A DNA stretch of 64,000 nucleotides from Rikenellaceae bacterium (GCA_902362705.1 CABIXK010000001.1:62001-126000); one strand, 5' to 3'. Shown: positions 43,003 through 52,038, counted from the first letter of the stretch. Made by a program: numbers and translations. Notes: a model not told the origin generated them from the letters alone.

Positions 43003-43011
43003 TGTGAATAA
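43003..43011 (-). promoter_or_regulatory. DnaA box upstream of dnaA
   Basis: TGTGAATAA is TTATTCACA on the minus strand and fits TTATNCACA. Placed 36 bases before the dnaA start, it could mediate autoregulation or be part of oriC. Confidence 0.6.
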
Positions 43012-43131
43012 ATTACCGAAAATATTTCCCCGCCCGCCTTGCAAAATCTCTTTTTTCTACTATACGGAAAAGGGGGTCGCCAAGCTCCCAAAATTTAACT
43101 CTCTGATAGTGAAGAATCGGATAAAAAACAC

Positions 43132-43139
43132 TATATTTG
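43132..43139 (+). promoter_or_regulatory. Promoter -7 element of phosphohexomutase gene
   Basis: TATATTTG, 55 bases before the start codon at 43195. Confidence 0.7.
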
Positions 43140-43194
43140 CATATAAAAATTTTGGTCGGAATCCGTATTAAACTATAAGCAAAACAAATCGATT

Positions 43195-44937
43195 ATGGCA
43201 AACGAATTGGAACAGGCCGTTCTGCATAAGGCGCAAAGCTGGCTCGACGGCAACTACGACGCCGAGACGAAGGCGCGGGTCAAGTACCTGATGGAGAATG
43301 ATATGAAGGAGCTCGTGGAGAGCTTCTACAAGGACCTCGAGTTCGGCACGGGCGGTCTGCGCGGCATCATGGGCGTGGGTTCGAACCGCATGAACGTCTA
43401 CACGGTGGGCGCCGCCACGCAGGGACTGGCCAACTACCTGAAGAAGAACTTCGCCGGCGAGCGCATCCGCGTGGCGATCGGCCACGACAGCCGCAACAAT
43501 TCGCGCATGTTCTCCGAGCGCGTGGCCGACATCTTCGCCTCGAACGGCTTCGACGTATTTCTCTTCGACGCGCTGCGTCCGACTCCCGAGCTGAGTTTCG
43601 CCATCCGCGAGCTCAAGTGCCACTCGGGCGTGGTGGTCACGGCGTCGCACAACCCCAAGGAGTACAACGGCTACAAGGCCTATTGGACCGACGGCGCGCA
43701 GGTGACCGCGCCCCACGACAAGAACATCATCGACGAGGTGGCCAAGATCACCGACATCGACATGATCCTCACGGGCAAGAACCCCGAAAACATCACCATC
43801 CTGGGCGAGGAGTTCGACGAAATCTATTTAAATAAGGTGCACGAGCTCTCGCTCTCGCCCGAGTGCGTGGCCAAGCACAGCGACATGAAGATCGTCTACA
43901 CGCCGATCCACGGCTCGGGCGTGCGGCTGGTTCCCGCCTCGCTGAAGAAGTTCGGGTTCAAGAACGTGCTGCTCGTGCCCGAGCAGGCCGTCGTCGACGG
44001 CGACTTCCCCACTGTCGAGTCGCCCAATCCCGAGGAGCGCAAGACGATGTCGATGGCCATCGACATGGCCGCCCGCGAGGGTGCCGACCTGGTGCTGGCC
44101 ACCGACCCCGACGCCGACCGCATCGGCGTGGCGCTGCGCAACAAGCAGGGCGAGTACGTGCTGCTCAACGGCAACCAGACCCTGGCCCTCATCATGAGCT
44201 ACCAGCTCACGCGCTGGGCCGAGCTGGGCAAGCTCGACGGCAAGCAGTATGTGGTGAAGACCATCGTGACGTCGCAGATGGCCAACGCCGTGGCCGACCA
44301 CTTCGGCGTGAAGTGCTACGACTGCCTCACGGGCTTCAAGTACATCGCCAAGATCATCCGCGAGAACGAGGGCGTGGCCAAGTATATCGGCGGCGGCGAA
44401 GAGTCGTTCGGCTACCTGGCGGGCGACTACGTGCGCGACAAGGACGCCGTGTCGGCCTGCTCGCTGGCGGCCGAGGCTGCGGCCTGGGCGCGCGAGACGA
44501 TGGGCCTCACGCTCTTCGAGTGGCTGCAGGAGCTCTACGTCAAGTACGGCTTCTTCCGCGAGGGGCTCGTCTCGGTGGTCCGCAAGGGCAAGGAGGGCGC
44601 CGAGGAGATCCAGCGCATGATGGTCGGCTTCCGCGAGAATCCGCCCAAGGCCATCGTCGGCTCGACCGTGGTGAAGATCAACGATTTCCTCTCGTCGGAG
44701 ACGCTCGACGTCGCGACGGGCGCCAAGACCCCCATCGTCGAGGAGAAGAGCAACGTGCTGCAGTGGTTCACCGAGGACGGCACCATTGTCTCGGTGCGTC
44801 CGTCGGGCACCGAGCCCAAGATCAAGTTCTACTTCGGTGTCAAGGCGCCGCTGGCTTCGGTGGCCGACTACGACCGCGTGCAGGCCGAGCTCGACGCCAA
44901 GATCGAGGGCATCAAGAAGGACCTCAAACTGGTATAG
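43195..44937 (+). CDS. Phospho-sugar mutase (phosphoglucomutase/phosphomannomutase family)
   Basis: 580 residues of the long alpha-D-phosphohexomutase type. The phosphoserine loop is VVTASHNPKEYNGYKAYW, metal binding ATDPDADRIG, sugar binding GGGEESFGY and phosphate binding RPSGTEPKIKFYF. It interconverts hexose 1- and 6-phosphates, feeding nucleotide-sugar synthesis for the capsule among other pathways. It has its own promoter and a strong terminator at 44960-44992. Confidence 0.92.
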   Translation: MANELEQAVLHKAQSWLDGNYDAETKARVKYLMENDMKELVESFYKDLEFGTGGLRGIMGVGSNRMNVYTVGAATQGLANYLKKNFAGERIRVAIGHDSRNNSRMFSERVADIFASNGFDVFLFDALRPTPELSFAIRELKCHSGVVVTASHNPKEYNGYKAYWTDGAQVTAPHDKNIIDEVAKITDIDMILTGKNPENITILGEEFDEIYLNKVHELSLSPECVAKHSDMKIVYTPIHGSGVRLVPASLKKFGFKNVLLVPEQAVVDGDFPTVESPNPEERKTMSMAIDMAAREGADLVLATDPDADRIGVALRNKQGEYVLLNGNQTLALIMSYQLTRWAELGKLDGKQYVVKTIVTSQMANAVADHFGVKCYDCLTGFKYIAKIIRENEGVAKYIGGGEESFGYLAGDYVRDKDAVSACSLAAEAAAWARETMGLTLFEWLQELYVKYGFFREGLVSVVRKGKEGAEEIQRMMVGFRENPPKAIVGSTVVKINDFLSSETLDVATGAKTPIVEEKSNVLQWFTEDGTIVSVRPSGTEPKIKFYFGVKAPLASVADYDRVQAELDAKIEGIKKDLKLV

Positions 44938-44959
44938 GCCTCGCCTATTCCCGTTTCCG

Positions 44960-44992
44960 AGCGCCCCGCCTTTTCTGGTGGGGCGCTTTTTT
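44960..44992 (+). terminator. Rho-independent terminator of the mutase gene
   Basis: AGCGCCCC (44960-44967) pairs with GGGGCGCT (44980-44987) and is followed by six T. Confidence 0.92.
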
Positions 44993-45019
44993 GTGTTTCA
45001 TGATGTTCTCGGGCGGCAG

Positions 45020-45084
45020 CCCGGCTAAGAGCCGGGATTTGCTTTATGTTTTTCAGTTCGCAGCCAGCGGAGGGACCTGCGAAC
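45020..45084. repeat. Two inverted repeats in the intergenic region
   Basis: CCCGGCT (45020-45026) with AGCCGGG (45030-45036), and GTTCGCAG (45056-45063) with CTGCGAAC (45077-45084). They lie between the mutase terminator and the promoter at 45169. Purpose unknown. Confidence 0.6.
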
Positions 45085-45168
45085 GAAGAGAGCAGCCCTC
45101 CGCCGGGGGTAGCTGCGGGCTGCTGCGCCGCGTACGGCGCCCTCCCCCGCCGTGCGGATTTCTGCGAA

Positions 45169-45176
45169 TAAATTTG
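45169..45176 (+). promoter_or_regulatory. Promoter -7 element
   Basis: TAAATTTG, 58 bases before the start codon at 45235. Confidence 0.6.
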
Positions 45177-45234
45177 TATTACTAACTTTTTAGTCATATC
45201 TTCGCATCAGATAACCGAAAATAAAATTCATCCG

Positions 45235-46101
45235 ATGAAACCGCTTTATTTCATGTTCGTGCTGTCGTTTGGTGTCGTCGCGGCGGCCGCGCAGGAGCGG
45301 ACTCCGCAGGCCGTGCTGCGCTTCGACCAGGCGAGCCGCGAGGAGCTTGCCGACCTGCACGTCGCAGCCGACGCACCGGCGCAGGACGACGGCCGCCCCT
45401 TCGCCTGCAAGCTCAACCGCCGGCGCGTGTCGGAGGCTGCGGCCTACGACGCAGTGACGCTCTGGAATGTCCGCCGCGTGCGGGTGAAGTCGCGGCGGAT
45501 GCGGCTGTCGGACACGACGGGCCGCGAGCGGGTGCGTCTGCTGAAGTTCTTCATCGAGCGCGACCGCCGCAAGGGGGCGCGGCCCCATCTGCTGGGCAAC
45601 GTGGCGGGCTACACCTGGGTGTCGCACATTCGCGAGGGCGGGCGCTGGCGCGAGGTTCCGGCCCATATCGGCCTCTATACGCTGCGCCCGGAGGTCGATT
45701 CGCTGCGCCGTGCGGGGCAGGTCGACGCGCGGGGTGCGGTTCCCGAGGCGTTCCGCCATGCGCTGCCGCGCGATATTCCCTACGTGTTGGATGGCGTGGA
45801 GGTGTCCTCTCCCCTTTTCCAGTTCATCGACGGGCTGATCCTCCGCACGTTGTCTGTAGTCTGCGTCTCCGAGGGGAGGCCCTGCGTCGTGGGCGACACC
45901 TACCCCGGCCGCTCGCCGCTCGTGGTGCTCGGGGGCGAGCGTACGACGGTCGCTGCCTGGCTGGAGATGTGCCGTGCGGGGCTGTTCGAGATGTCGGCCG
46001 GGATGCCCATGCACTACTATTATATATTGCCCGTCGAGGCCGTGCAGCTCTACGGCGAAGCGGGCCGCTATGGCGCCATCCGCATCGATATGGCTGAATA
46101 G
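45235..46101 (+). CDS. Secreted protein with TonB-plug-like C-terminal half
   Basis: 288 residues with a signal peptide (MKPLYFMFVLSFGVVAAAAQ). The second half has phrases seen in the plug domain of TonB-dependent receptors: YVLDGVEVSS and LPVEAVQLYGEAGRYGAIRI resemble VLDGVP.. and ..DA.A.YG..G.NGVI.I. There is no beta-barrel. It may be a periplasmic partner related to receptor plugs or a degenerate receptor fragment. It precedes the BlaI/BlaR1 pair. Confidence 0.6.
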   Translation: MKPLYFMFVLSFGVVAAAAQERTPQAVLRFDQASREELADLHVAADAPAQDDGRPFACKLNRRRVSEAAAYDAVTLWNVRRVRVKSRRMRLSDTTGRERVRLLKFFIERDRRKGARPHLLGNVAGYTWVSHIREGGRWREVPAHIGLYTLRPEVDSLRRAGQVDARGAVPEAFRHALPRDIPYVLDGVEVSSPLFQFIDGLILRTLSVVCVSEGRPCVVGDTYPGRSPLVVLGGERTTVAAWLEMCRAGLFEMSAGMPMHYYYILPVEAVQLYGEAGRYGAIRIDMAE

Positions 46102-46194
46102 CGCTCCCCTGTCGCATGTTCGAGGCGTCTGCCGATCAGGCGGGCGCCTCTGTCGTATCCTCGCGGTAGGCTGAATACTACTTTTTTAGAAAAT

Positions 46195-46268
46195 AACTGC
46201 GTTTTTAGTTGTATAACTAAAATAATAGTTGTATGTTTGCGATACGACAATGAACTAAAAACGTAGTT
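46195..46268. promoter_or_regulatory. blaI promoter flanked by a 16-base inverted repeat
   Basis: AACTGCGTTTTTAGTT (46195-46210) and AACTAAAAACGTAGTT (46253-46268) are inverted repeats with one mismatch. The -7 element TATGTTTG (46232-46239) lies between them, and the right arm touches the blaI start codon. An inner AGTTGTATAACT is near-palindromic. They are likely BlaI operators. Confidence 0.75.
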
Positions 46269-46652
46269 ATGGTAGCCGTATCGAAAAACCGCCCCCAGGA
46301 GCTGACCCGTGCCGAGCTGGAGATCATGCGTATTCTGTGGGCCGAGGGGCCGGCCGTGGTGCATGCCCTCCTCGACGCTATGGAGGAGCCCCGCCCCGCC
46401 TACAACACCGTCTCGACCATCGTCCGCATCCTCGAAAAGAAGGGATTCGTCGGCCACAAGGCCTACGGCAAGACCCACGAATACTACCCGCTGATCTCGA
46501 AGGACGACTACGCGCGCCGCTACATGGATACCGTGCTCGACAACTTCTTCGGCGGCTCGCTCAGCCGCCTGGTGTCGTTCTTCTCCGACCACAAGGCCAT
46601 CTCGGTGGAGGAGACCGACGCCATCCTGAACCTGCTGCGCGACAAGAAATAG
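46269..46652 (+). CDS. BlaI/MecI-family repressor
   Basis: 127 residues. The winged helix (LTRAELEIMRILWAEGPAVV, then YNTVSTIVRILEKKGFVGHK, YGKTHEYYPLISKDDYARRY) and C-terminal dimerisation helices are standard. Such repressors are cut by a partner BlaR1-type protease. It starts directly at a palindromic operator and is followed 7 bases later by the BlaR1-like gene, so the pair is autoregulated. No beta-lactamase gene is nearby. Confidence 0.9.
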   Translation: MVAVSKNRPQELTRAELEIMRILWAEGPAVVHALLDAMEEPRPAYNTVSTIVRILEKKGFVGHKAYGKTHEYYPLISKDDYARRYMDTVLDNFFGGSLSRLVSFFSDHKAISVEETDAILNLLRDKK

Positions 46653-46659
46653 CACGGCC

Positions 46660-48579
46660 ATGAAATCGCCCCTCCTCTACCTCGTCGAAGTGCTCTTCTG
46701 TAGCGGCGCCATGGCGGCCTTCTACCGCCTGCTGTTGGTGCGCAAGGTGTCGTTCGCCGCCTGCCGGCGCTTCCTGCTCCTGGCCGTCGTGCTGCCCGTG
46801 GTGCTGCCGGCGCTCGACATCCCGATCTACCCCGCTCGCACGGTCGTCTACCCGCTGCCGCTGGTGACGGCGGCCGCGGAGGAGCCCTTCGTGGCGTCGG
46901 ACGAGCCCGTTGCGGCTCCGGCGGAGGCTGCCGGGCCGGTCGCGGCCGCATGCCCTGGCGTCGACCTGCGGCGGCTGGCGCAGCGGATCGGCGCGGGAGG
47001 CTACGGGGCGGTCGTCGTGCTGCTGGCGGGGCTCCTGACCGTGCGCGTCGCGGCCATCCGCCGCCTGCGCCGCCGGGCCCGCCGCACCGATTGCGGCGAC
47101 TACGTGCTGGCCGAGCACGAGGATGTCGCCACCCCCTTCTCGTTCCTGCGCACCGTGTTTCTCGGCGACGGCTTCGCGGGCGAGCGGCGCGCGATCGTGC
47201 TGTGCCACGAGGCGAGCCACGTGCGGCACCGCCATTCGGCCGAGCGCATCGCCGTCGAGTGCGTGCGCTGCCTCTTCTGGTTCAACCCCTTCGTGTGGAT
47301 GGCGCAGCGCTGGCTCACGGAGGTGCAGGAGTGGGAGGCCGACCGCGACGTGCTCGATGCGGGTTACGACCTGACGTGCTACAGAACCGTGATTTTCCAT
47401 CAACTCTTCGGCTGTAATCCGGATATAGCCTGCGGGTTGAATCATTCACTCACTAAAAACCGATTTGTTATGATGACACAATTCAAAAAGCGCTCCGATG
47501 CCGCCCTGCGTCTCGGTGCCGCCCTTCCCGTAGTGGTCGGAATGATGATGCTTTGCAGTTTTACTCCCCGGACGGCTTCGGCCGACGAGCGCCCCGCGCA
47601 GGTGTCGGTGGCCCACGTAGGTCCCGACGGCGTGACGCTCAACGGCAGGCTCCTTTCTCCCGAACAGCTGGTCGACTATATCGCCGCCGAGCGGGCCAGG
47701 CTCTCGGAGGCCGAGCGTGCGACAATGGGGCTTCGGCTGACTCTCGCAGCGGACGGAAAGGTCCGGGCCGAAGTCGCGTCGATGACCGTCGTGGAGCTCG
47801 GCGGCGACGGCTCGCTGCGCCTGAACGGCGAGGAGGTGTCGCTCGCCGGCCTCGAGGAGCTGCTCCGTGCCCGGCGTGAGGCACTCATGGCGGAGCAATT
47901 CCAGCGGACCGAGGTCTGCATCGCCGCCCGGGGTGACGGCGTGACGATGGGGCGCGTCGACCAGGTGCGGCAGGTCCTGCGCCGCACGGGGTGGCTTCGC
48001 GTGCGCTACATGGCCGACGGCGCGCCTGCCGTGAGCCGCGTGCTGCCTCCCCTGCCGGCCGCTTCGGCCGACGGGAAGGTGACGGTGCTCAAGGTCGACG
48101 TGACGGACAACGGGCCGATCGATGGGCCGGTGGTCGTCGTCAAGGAGCGCAATCTGTTTACTGTGTGCGTGAATCATGCCGGCCGGATCCTGGCAGGTGG
48201 CATTCATGATCCGCGGGAGATCGCACTCGGCGACCTTGCGGCCCGCGTCGGAGCCTTCCTGCGCAATGCCGACGGCAGCGACGCGCTGCCCGAGCGCACC
48301 GACGAGGAGTTCTGTCTGCCCGACGGCCGCCGTGCGACGTGGGCGGTGAGCCGGGGCGTCGTGTCGCTCGAGGCGCGCGACTGTCCCTATGAGACCTTCT
48401 GCGCCGTGCAGCAGGCCCTGACGGAGGCCTTCGACGGCCTGCGCGACGAGGCGGCGCGCGCCTGGTTCGGCCGCTCGTTCGCTTCGCTCGCCGAGGCCGA
48501 GCGGGCGTCGGTGCTGCGGGCCGTGCCGGTGCGGGTCTTCGAGGCCGAGCCGGGAGGCGACGTACCGCCCAGCCGTTAG
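46660..48579 (+). CDS. BlaR1-like M56 metallopeptidase sensor
   Basis: 639 residues. N-terminal membrane helices and the M56 zinc protease site HEASH (183-187), followed by FWFNPFVWMAQRWLTEVQEW and EAD, the third zinc ligand region. A further membrane helix (about 290-305) leads to a large periplasmic part with no penicillin-binding domain. It includes an ExbD-like segment (VDYIAAERARLSEAERATMG). On sensing an unknown signal it would cleave BlaI. The target genes beyond its own operon are not evident here. Confidence 0.82.
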   Translation: MKSPLLYLVEVLFCSGAMAAFYRLLLVRKVSFAACRRFLLLAVVLPVVLPALDIPIYPARTVVYPLPLVTAAAEEPFVASDEPVAAPAEAAGPVAAACPGVDLRRLAQRIGAGGYGAVVVLLAGLLTVRVAAIRRLRRRARRTDCGDYVLAEHEDVATPFSFLRTVFLGDGFAGERRAIVLCHEASHVRHRHSAERIAVECVRCLFWFNPFVWMAQRWLTEVQEWEADRDVLDAGYDLTCYRTVIFHQLFGCNPDIACGLNHSLTKNRFVMMTQFKKRSDAALRLGAALPVVVGMMMLCSFTPRTASADERPAQVSVAHVGPDGVTLNGRLLSPEQLVDYIAAERARLSEAERATMGLRLTLAADGKVRAEVASMTVVELGGDGSLRLNGEEVSLAGLEELLRARREALMAEQFQRTEVCIAARGDGVTMGRVDQVRQVLRRTGWLRVRYMADGAPAVSRVLPPLPAASADGKVTVLKVDVTDNGPIDGPVVVVKERNLFTVCVNHAGRILAGGIHDPREIALGDLAARVGAFLRNADGSDALPERTDEEFCLPDGRRATWAVSRGVVSLEARDCPYETFCAVQQALTEAFDGLRDEAARAWFGRSFASLAEAERASVLRAVPVRVFEAEPGGDVPPSR

Positions 48580-48669
48580 ATACCCCGATTGTAGCGGTGC
48601 CGGGACCCTTGCGAGGGCTCCGGCGCTTTTTTTGTGTCTACGAAAGGTTGGTCGTATGGAAATTTTCAC

Positions 48670-48721
48670 TATATTTGTCTCGCAGAACCCTTGTATGGCT
48701 CCCGATCCGGGAGCGGGTTTT
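48670..48721 (+). promoter_or_regulatory. Capsule locus promoter and leader hairpin
   Basis: The -7 element TATATTTG (48670-48677) is followed by a leader with GCTCCCG (48698-48704) pairing with CGGGAGC (48708-48714), then GGGTTTT. This is a terminator-like structure between promoter and upxY. UpxY-family proteins act on the 5' leader of their own capsule operon to prevent early termination, and this hairpin is the obvious target. Confidence 0.7.
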
Positions 48722-48779
48722 CAGTCGGGTTTGGTCGGGCGGGAGGCCCCGGTCCAAACCGCGAAGCGTATCCGAATCC

Positions 48780-49316
48780 ATGCGAATCCCCGATCGGAAC
48801 CAGCCTGCGGACGCTGATAAACAGTGGTTTGTGGCGCGTGTGAAACATTGCCAGGAGTTGGCCGTGCGCAACATGCTGCTCAAGCTCGACATCGCCACCT
48901 TTCTTCCCATGCGCACCGTCGTGCGCGAATTGCGCACGCGACGTCTGCGCGTCGAGGTGCCGGCCATCCGCAACCTGATCTTCGTCCACGCCTCGAAAGA
49001 GCGTGCCTGCGTGGCCGCCAACGACTACGGCGTGCCGCTGTGGTACATCCGCGACTTCGAGACGCGCTCCATGCTCGTCGTACCCGACAAGCAGATGGAG
49101 GACTTCATGCGCATGATGGCCGCGCCCGACGAGGTGAGCATCGAGGAGTGCCCGCTCTGCGCCGGTCAAAGGGTCGTCGTCACCGAGGGCGAGCTGTGCG
49201 GCGTGGAGGGCGAGCTGATCCGCGTGGCCAACCGCAGCTGCGTGATGATCCGCATCCCGCAGATCCTTTCGGCCGCCGTGCGCATTCCGCGCCGCAGCCT
49301 GCGCATCCTCAAGTAA
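48780..49316 (+). CDS. UpxY-family transcription antiterminator (NusG-like)
   Basis: 178 residues from ATG 48780; longer in-frame starts lie upstream of the promoter. The NusG N-terminal domain (KQWFVARVKHCQELAVRNML, then IRNLIFVHAS) and a C-terminal KOW-like part (AGQRVVVTEGELCGVEGELI) are present. It is the first gene of the capsule locus and should act on its own operon leader. It is followed by an UpxZ-like gene, the standard Bacteroidales order. Confidence 0.9.
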   Translation: MRIPDRNQPADADKQWFVARVKHCQELAVRNMLLKLDIATFLPMRTVVRELRTRRLRVEVPAIRNLIFVHASKERACVAANDYGVPLWYIRDFETRSMLVVPDKQMEDFMRMMAAPDEVSIEECPLCAGQRVVVTEGELCGVEGELIRVANRSCVMIRIPQILSAAVRIPRRSLRILK

Positions 49317-49407
49317 GCGATTTCCATTCCCGACCGGGCCCTCCGCCCGGCATCCGGCGGCCCGCGGCCGTCGCCCCATTTCCATATTCAATTTTCAGAG
49401 GCCGAAC

Positions 49408-49857
49408 ATGAACCGGACGCAGAAACTCTATGAGTTGGCGCACGGACTGCTCTACCCGGACAGCGGTGCGGACTGCTATCCGGAGGAGTTCCGCGTGCGC
49501 CATGCCGAAACACTCCGCCTGGCCGACGAGCTCTTCGCGCTGCGGGGAGCCACGCCCGACGAGGAGGGTCGATTGTGCCTTGCCCTGCTGATGGGCTACA
49601 TGGCTACGATCTACGACAGCGGTGACAAGGCGCAGCGCCGTGCGGCCGTGCTCGACCGCATCGTCCGCGTGCTGCCCGAGCTCGAACCCTCGCTGCTCAA
49701 GTGCCGCCTGTTGGTCTACGCCTACGGCGAACTCTTCGACGAGCGGCTGGCGGCTGAGGCCCTCGCCCTGCTCCGCGACCGCGAGGCCGCCCCCGCCCCG
49801 CTCTCTTCCGACGAGCGCGAGCTGCTCGACGCCCTGCGCGACCTGATGGCCTACTGA
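49408..49857 (+). CDS. UpxZ-family antagonist of UpxY proteins
   Basis: 149 residues. LCLALLMGYMATIYDSGDK and SLLKCRLLVYAYGELFDERL agree closely with my memory of Bacteroides UpxZ proteins, which inhibit the UpxY antiterminators of other capsule loci so that one capsule dominates. Its position directly after upxY supports this. The finding implies that this genome carries more than one capsule locus (inference). Confidence 0.72.
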   Translation: MNRTQKLYELAHGLLYPDSGADCYPEEFRVRHAETLRLADELFALRGATPDEEGRLCLALLMGYMATIYDSGDKAQRRAAVLDRIVRVLPELEPSLLKCRLLVYAYGELFDERLAAEALALLRDREAAPAPLSSDERELLDALRDLMAY

Positions 49858-49889
49858 GGCCCCGTCATCCACCCGAAAAATCACTTGTC

Positions 49890-51815
49890 ATGATACACCG
49901 TATTCTGAATCGCATCCGCTACGACCGCTATCTGAGTTCGAAACTCGTCCTGCTGCTGGATGCGATGGTCTCCGGCTTCGCGACCCTGCTGTCGATCCTG
50001 CTCAACCTGGCCATCACCGGGACCCACGCCCTCTCACCCCGCAACATGGCGCTGTGGCTGCTGGGGTCGCTCGTCTGGTCGGCGCTCTTCTTCCTGCTGC
50101 TGGGCGTGCACCGCACGGTGATCCGCCACGCGACGCTGCGCGGATTCTGGGGCCTTTGTGTGGCCGTCGTAGGCAAGGGGGTGCTGCTCTGGTTGCAACT
50201 CTCGTTCATGGAGACGCAGGTGCGCTCCGAACTGCTGCTGCTGAGCATCATCCTATTCGATATGCTGCTCACCTTCAGCGCGCTGGTCATCATGCGCATC
50301 TGCATGATCGTGGTCTACGATCATCTTATCAAGAACACCAAGCGGCGCCGCAGCTGCCGCCGCGTGCTGGTCTACGGCACGGGCGACAAGTCGGTGTCGC
50401 TGGTCACGCGCCTGCAGAACTCGCCCCACTACTGGGTCGCCGGGTTCGTGACCTACGGCTCGACGAAGTCCGAGCATAAGATCGCCGACCTGCCGGTCTA
50501 CTACTTCGACTCGGAGCAGAGCATAGCCTATCTGCGCGACCGCCTCGACCTCGACGCCCTGCTCTTCGCCGTCTACAACGATGCCCGAGACGAGCAGGAG
50601 CGGCTGATCCGCCACTGCGGCGAGACGGGCCTCAAGGTGCTCATCGCCCCGCCCATCGACGAGGTGGTCGACGGCAAGCTCATGAAGTCGTCGATCCGCG
50701 AGATCAAGATCGAGGACCTGCTGGGCCGCCCCGAGATCGAGATCTCGATGGAGGAGATCGTGGCCAACTTCCGCGGCAAGACGATCCTGGTGACGGGAGC
50801 AGCCGGGTCGATCGGCTCGGAGCTCTGCCGCCAGATCGCCACCTTCGGGGTCGAGCACCTGGTGCTCTTCGACAACGCCGAGACGCCCATGCACAACATC
50901 CGCCTCGAGCTCGAGGAGCGCTTCCCCGATCTGAAGTTCACCCCCGTGATCGGCGACGTGAGGCAGACGCAGCGGCTCGACTTCGTCTTCCGCACCCACC
51001 GCCCGCAGGTGGTCTTCCACGCCGCAGCCTACAAGCACGTGCCCCTGATGGAGGAGAACCCGTGCGAGGCGGTGCTGGTCAACGTCGTGGGGTCGCGCAA
51101 CGTGGCCGACAAGTGCATCGAGTACGACGTCGACAAGATGGTGATGATCTCGACCGACAAGGCCGTGAACCCCACCAATATCATGGGCTGCACGAAGCGT
51201 CTGGCCGAAATCTACGTGCAGTCGCTGGGCCTCGCGACTGAGCGGGGCGAGCGGCGCGGACGTACGCGCTTCGTGACCACGCGCTTCGGCAACGTGCTGG
51301 GCTCCAACGGTTCGGTGATCCCCCGCTTCCGCGAGCAGATCGCCCACGGCGGTCCGGTGACGGTGACCCACCCCGATATCACGCGCTTCTTCATGACCAT
51401 CCCCGAGGCGTGCCGTCTGGTGATGGAGGCGGCGACGATGTCGACCGGCAACCAGATCTTCGTCTTCGACATGGGCGCCTCGGTCAAGATCGTGCGGCTG
51501 GCCGAGCGGATGATCGAGCTGGCGGGATTCACGCCCGGCAAGGAGATCAAGATCGAGTATACGGGGTTGCGGCCCGGGGAGAAGCTCTACGAGGAGGTGC
51601 TCTCCGACGAGGAGAACACCCTGCCGACTACCCACGACCGCATCCGCATCGCCAAGGTGCGCGAGTACGAATACGGGGAGGTGCGCGAGGCGACGGAGCG
51701 CTTCGAGGAGCTCTCGTGCGCGGTGGAGATCGCCGACATGGTGCGCCTGATGAAGCGGGTGGTACCGGAGTTCATTTCGAAAAATTCGCGCTTCGAGGCG
51801 TTCGACAAAAAGTGA
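49890..51815 (+). CDS. CapD/FlaA1/PglF-type membrane nucleotide-sugar dehydratase
   Basis: 641 residues. Four N-terminal membrane helices (within residues 1-150), a first nucleotide-binding domain (RVLVYGTGDKSVSLVTRL) and the catalytic SDR domain (ILVTGAAGSIGSELCRQI, MISTDKAVNPTNIMGCTKRL). Met replaces the usual Tyr of YxxxK, as in UDP-GlcNAc 4,6-dehydratases of this family. The product is probably the 4-keto-6-deoxy precursor of an amino sugar, in line with the PglC- and PglD-like genes at the other end of the locus. Confidence 0.88.
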   Translation: MIHRILNRIRYDRYLSSKLVLLLDAMVSGFATLLSILLNLAITGTHALSPRNMALWLLGSLVWSALFFLLLGVHRTVIRHATLRGFWGLCVAVVGKGVLLWLQLSFMETQVRSELLLLSIILFDMLLTFSALVIMRICMIVVYDHLIKNTKRRRSCRRVLVYGTGDKSVSLVTRLQNSPHYWVAGFVTYGSTKSEHKIADLPVYYFDSEQSIAYLRDRLDLDALLFAVYNDARDEQERLIRHCGETGLKVLIAPPIDEVVDGKLMKSSIREIKIEDLLGRPEIEISMEEIVANFRGKTILVTGAAGSIGSELCRQIATFGVEHLVLFDNAETPMHNIRLELEERFPDLKFTPVIGDVRQTQRLDFVFRTHRPQVVFHAAAYKHVPLMEENPCEAVLVNVVGSRNVADKCIEYDVDKMVMISTDKAVNPTNIMGCTKRLAEIYVQSLGLATERGERRGRTRFVTTRFGNVLGSNGSVIPRFREQIAHGGPVTVTHPDITRFFMTIPEACRLVMEAATMSTGNQIFVFDMGASVKIVRLAERMIELAGFTPGKEIKIEYTGLRPGEKLYEEVLSDEENTLPTTHDRIRIAKVREYEYGEVREATERFEELSCAVEIADMVRLMKRVVPEFISKNSRFEAFDKK

Positions 51816-51846
51816 TGCGCTCCTGGCGCGAATAAGCGTATTCGAT

Positions 51847-52038
51847 ATGCTTTTGAAGATCATCATCACCGCAGGCTTTGCCCTGCTGCTGCTCCGCCTG
51901 CTCCTGAAGCGGGTCGACTGGGCCTCGATCGAGGAGCACAACCGCCGCTACTACAACGACGACGGCGACCACCTCTACTACGACCGCAAGCTGATACGCC
52001 ACAAGAAACGGCAGGCGGAGAAACGGCAGGAAAGATAA
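51847..52038 (+). CDS. Small single-pass membrane protein
   Basis: 63 residues. One hydrophobic helix (residues 3-20) is followed by an acidic Tyr/Asp stretch and a basic Lys/Arg/Gln-rich end. It lies between capD and the flippase gene, on the high-GC side of the composition change. I do not recognise it. Confidence 0.55.
   Translation: MLLKIIITAGFALLLLRLLLKRVDWASIEEHNRRYYNDDGDHLYYDRKLIRHKKRQAEKRQER

Noticed and set aside
46269..48579. Beta-lactamase resistance operon
   Set aside because: Only the regulator and protease pair is present; there is no beta-lactamase or penicillin-binding domain in the neighbourhood.
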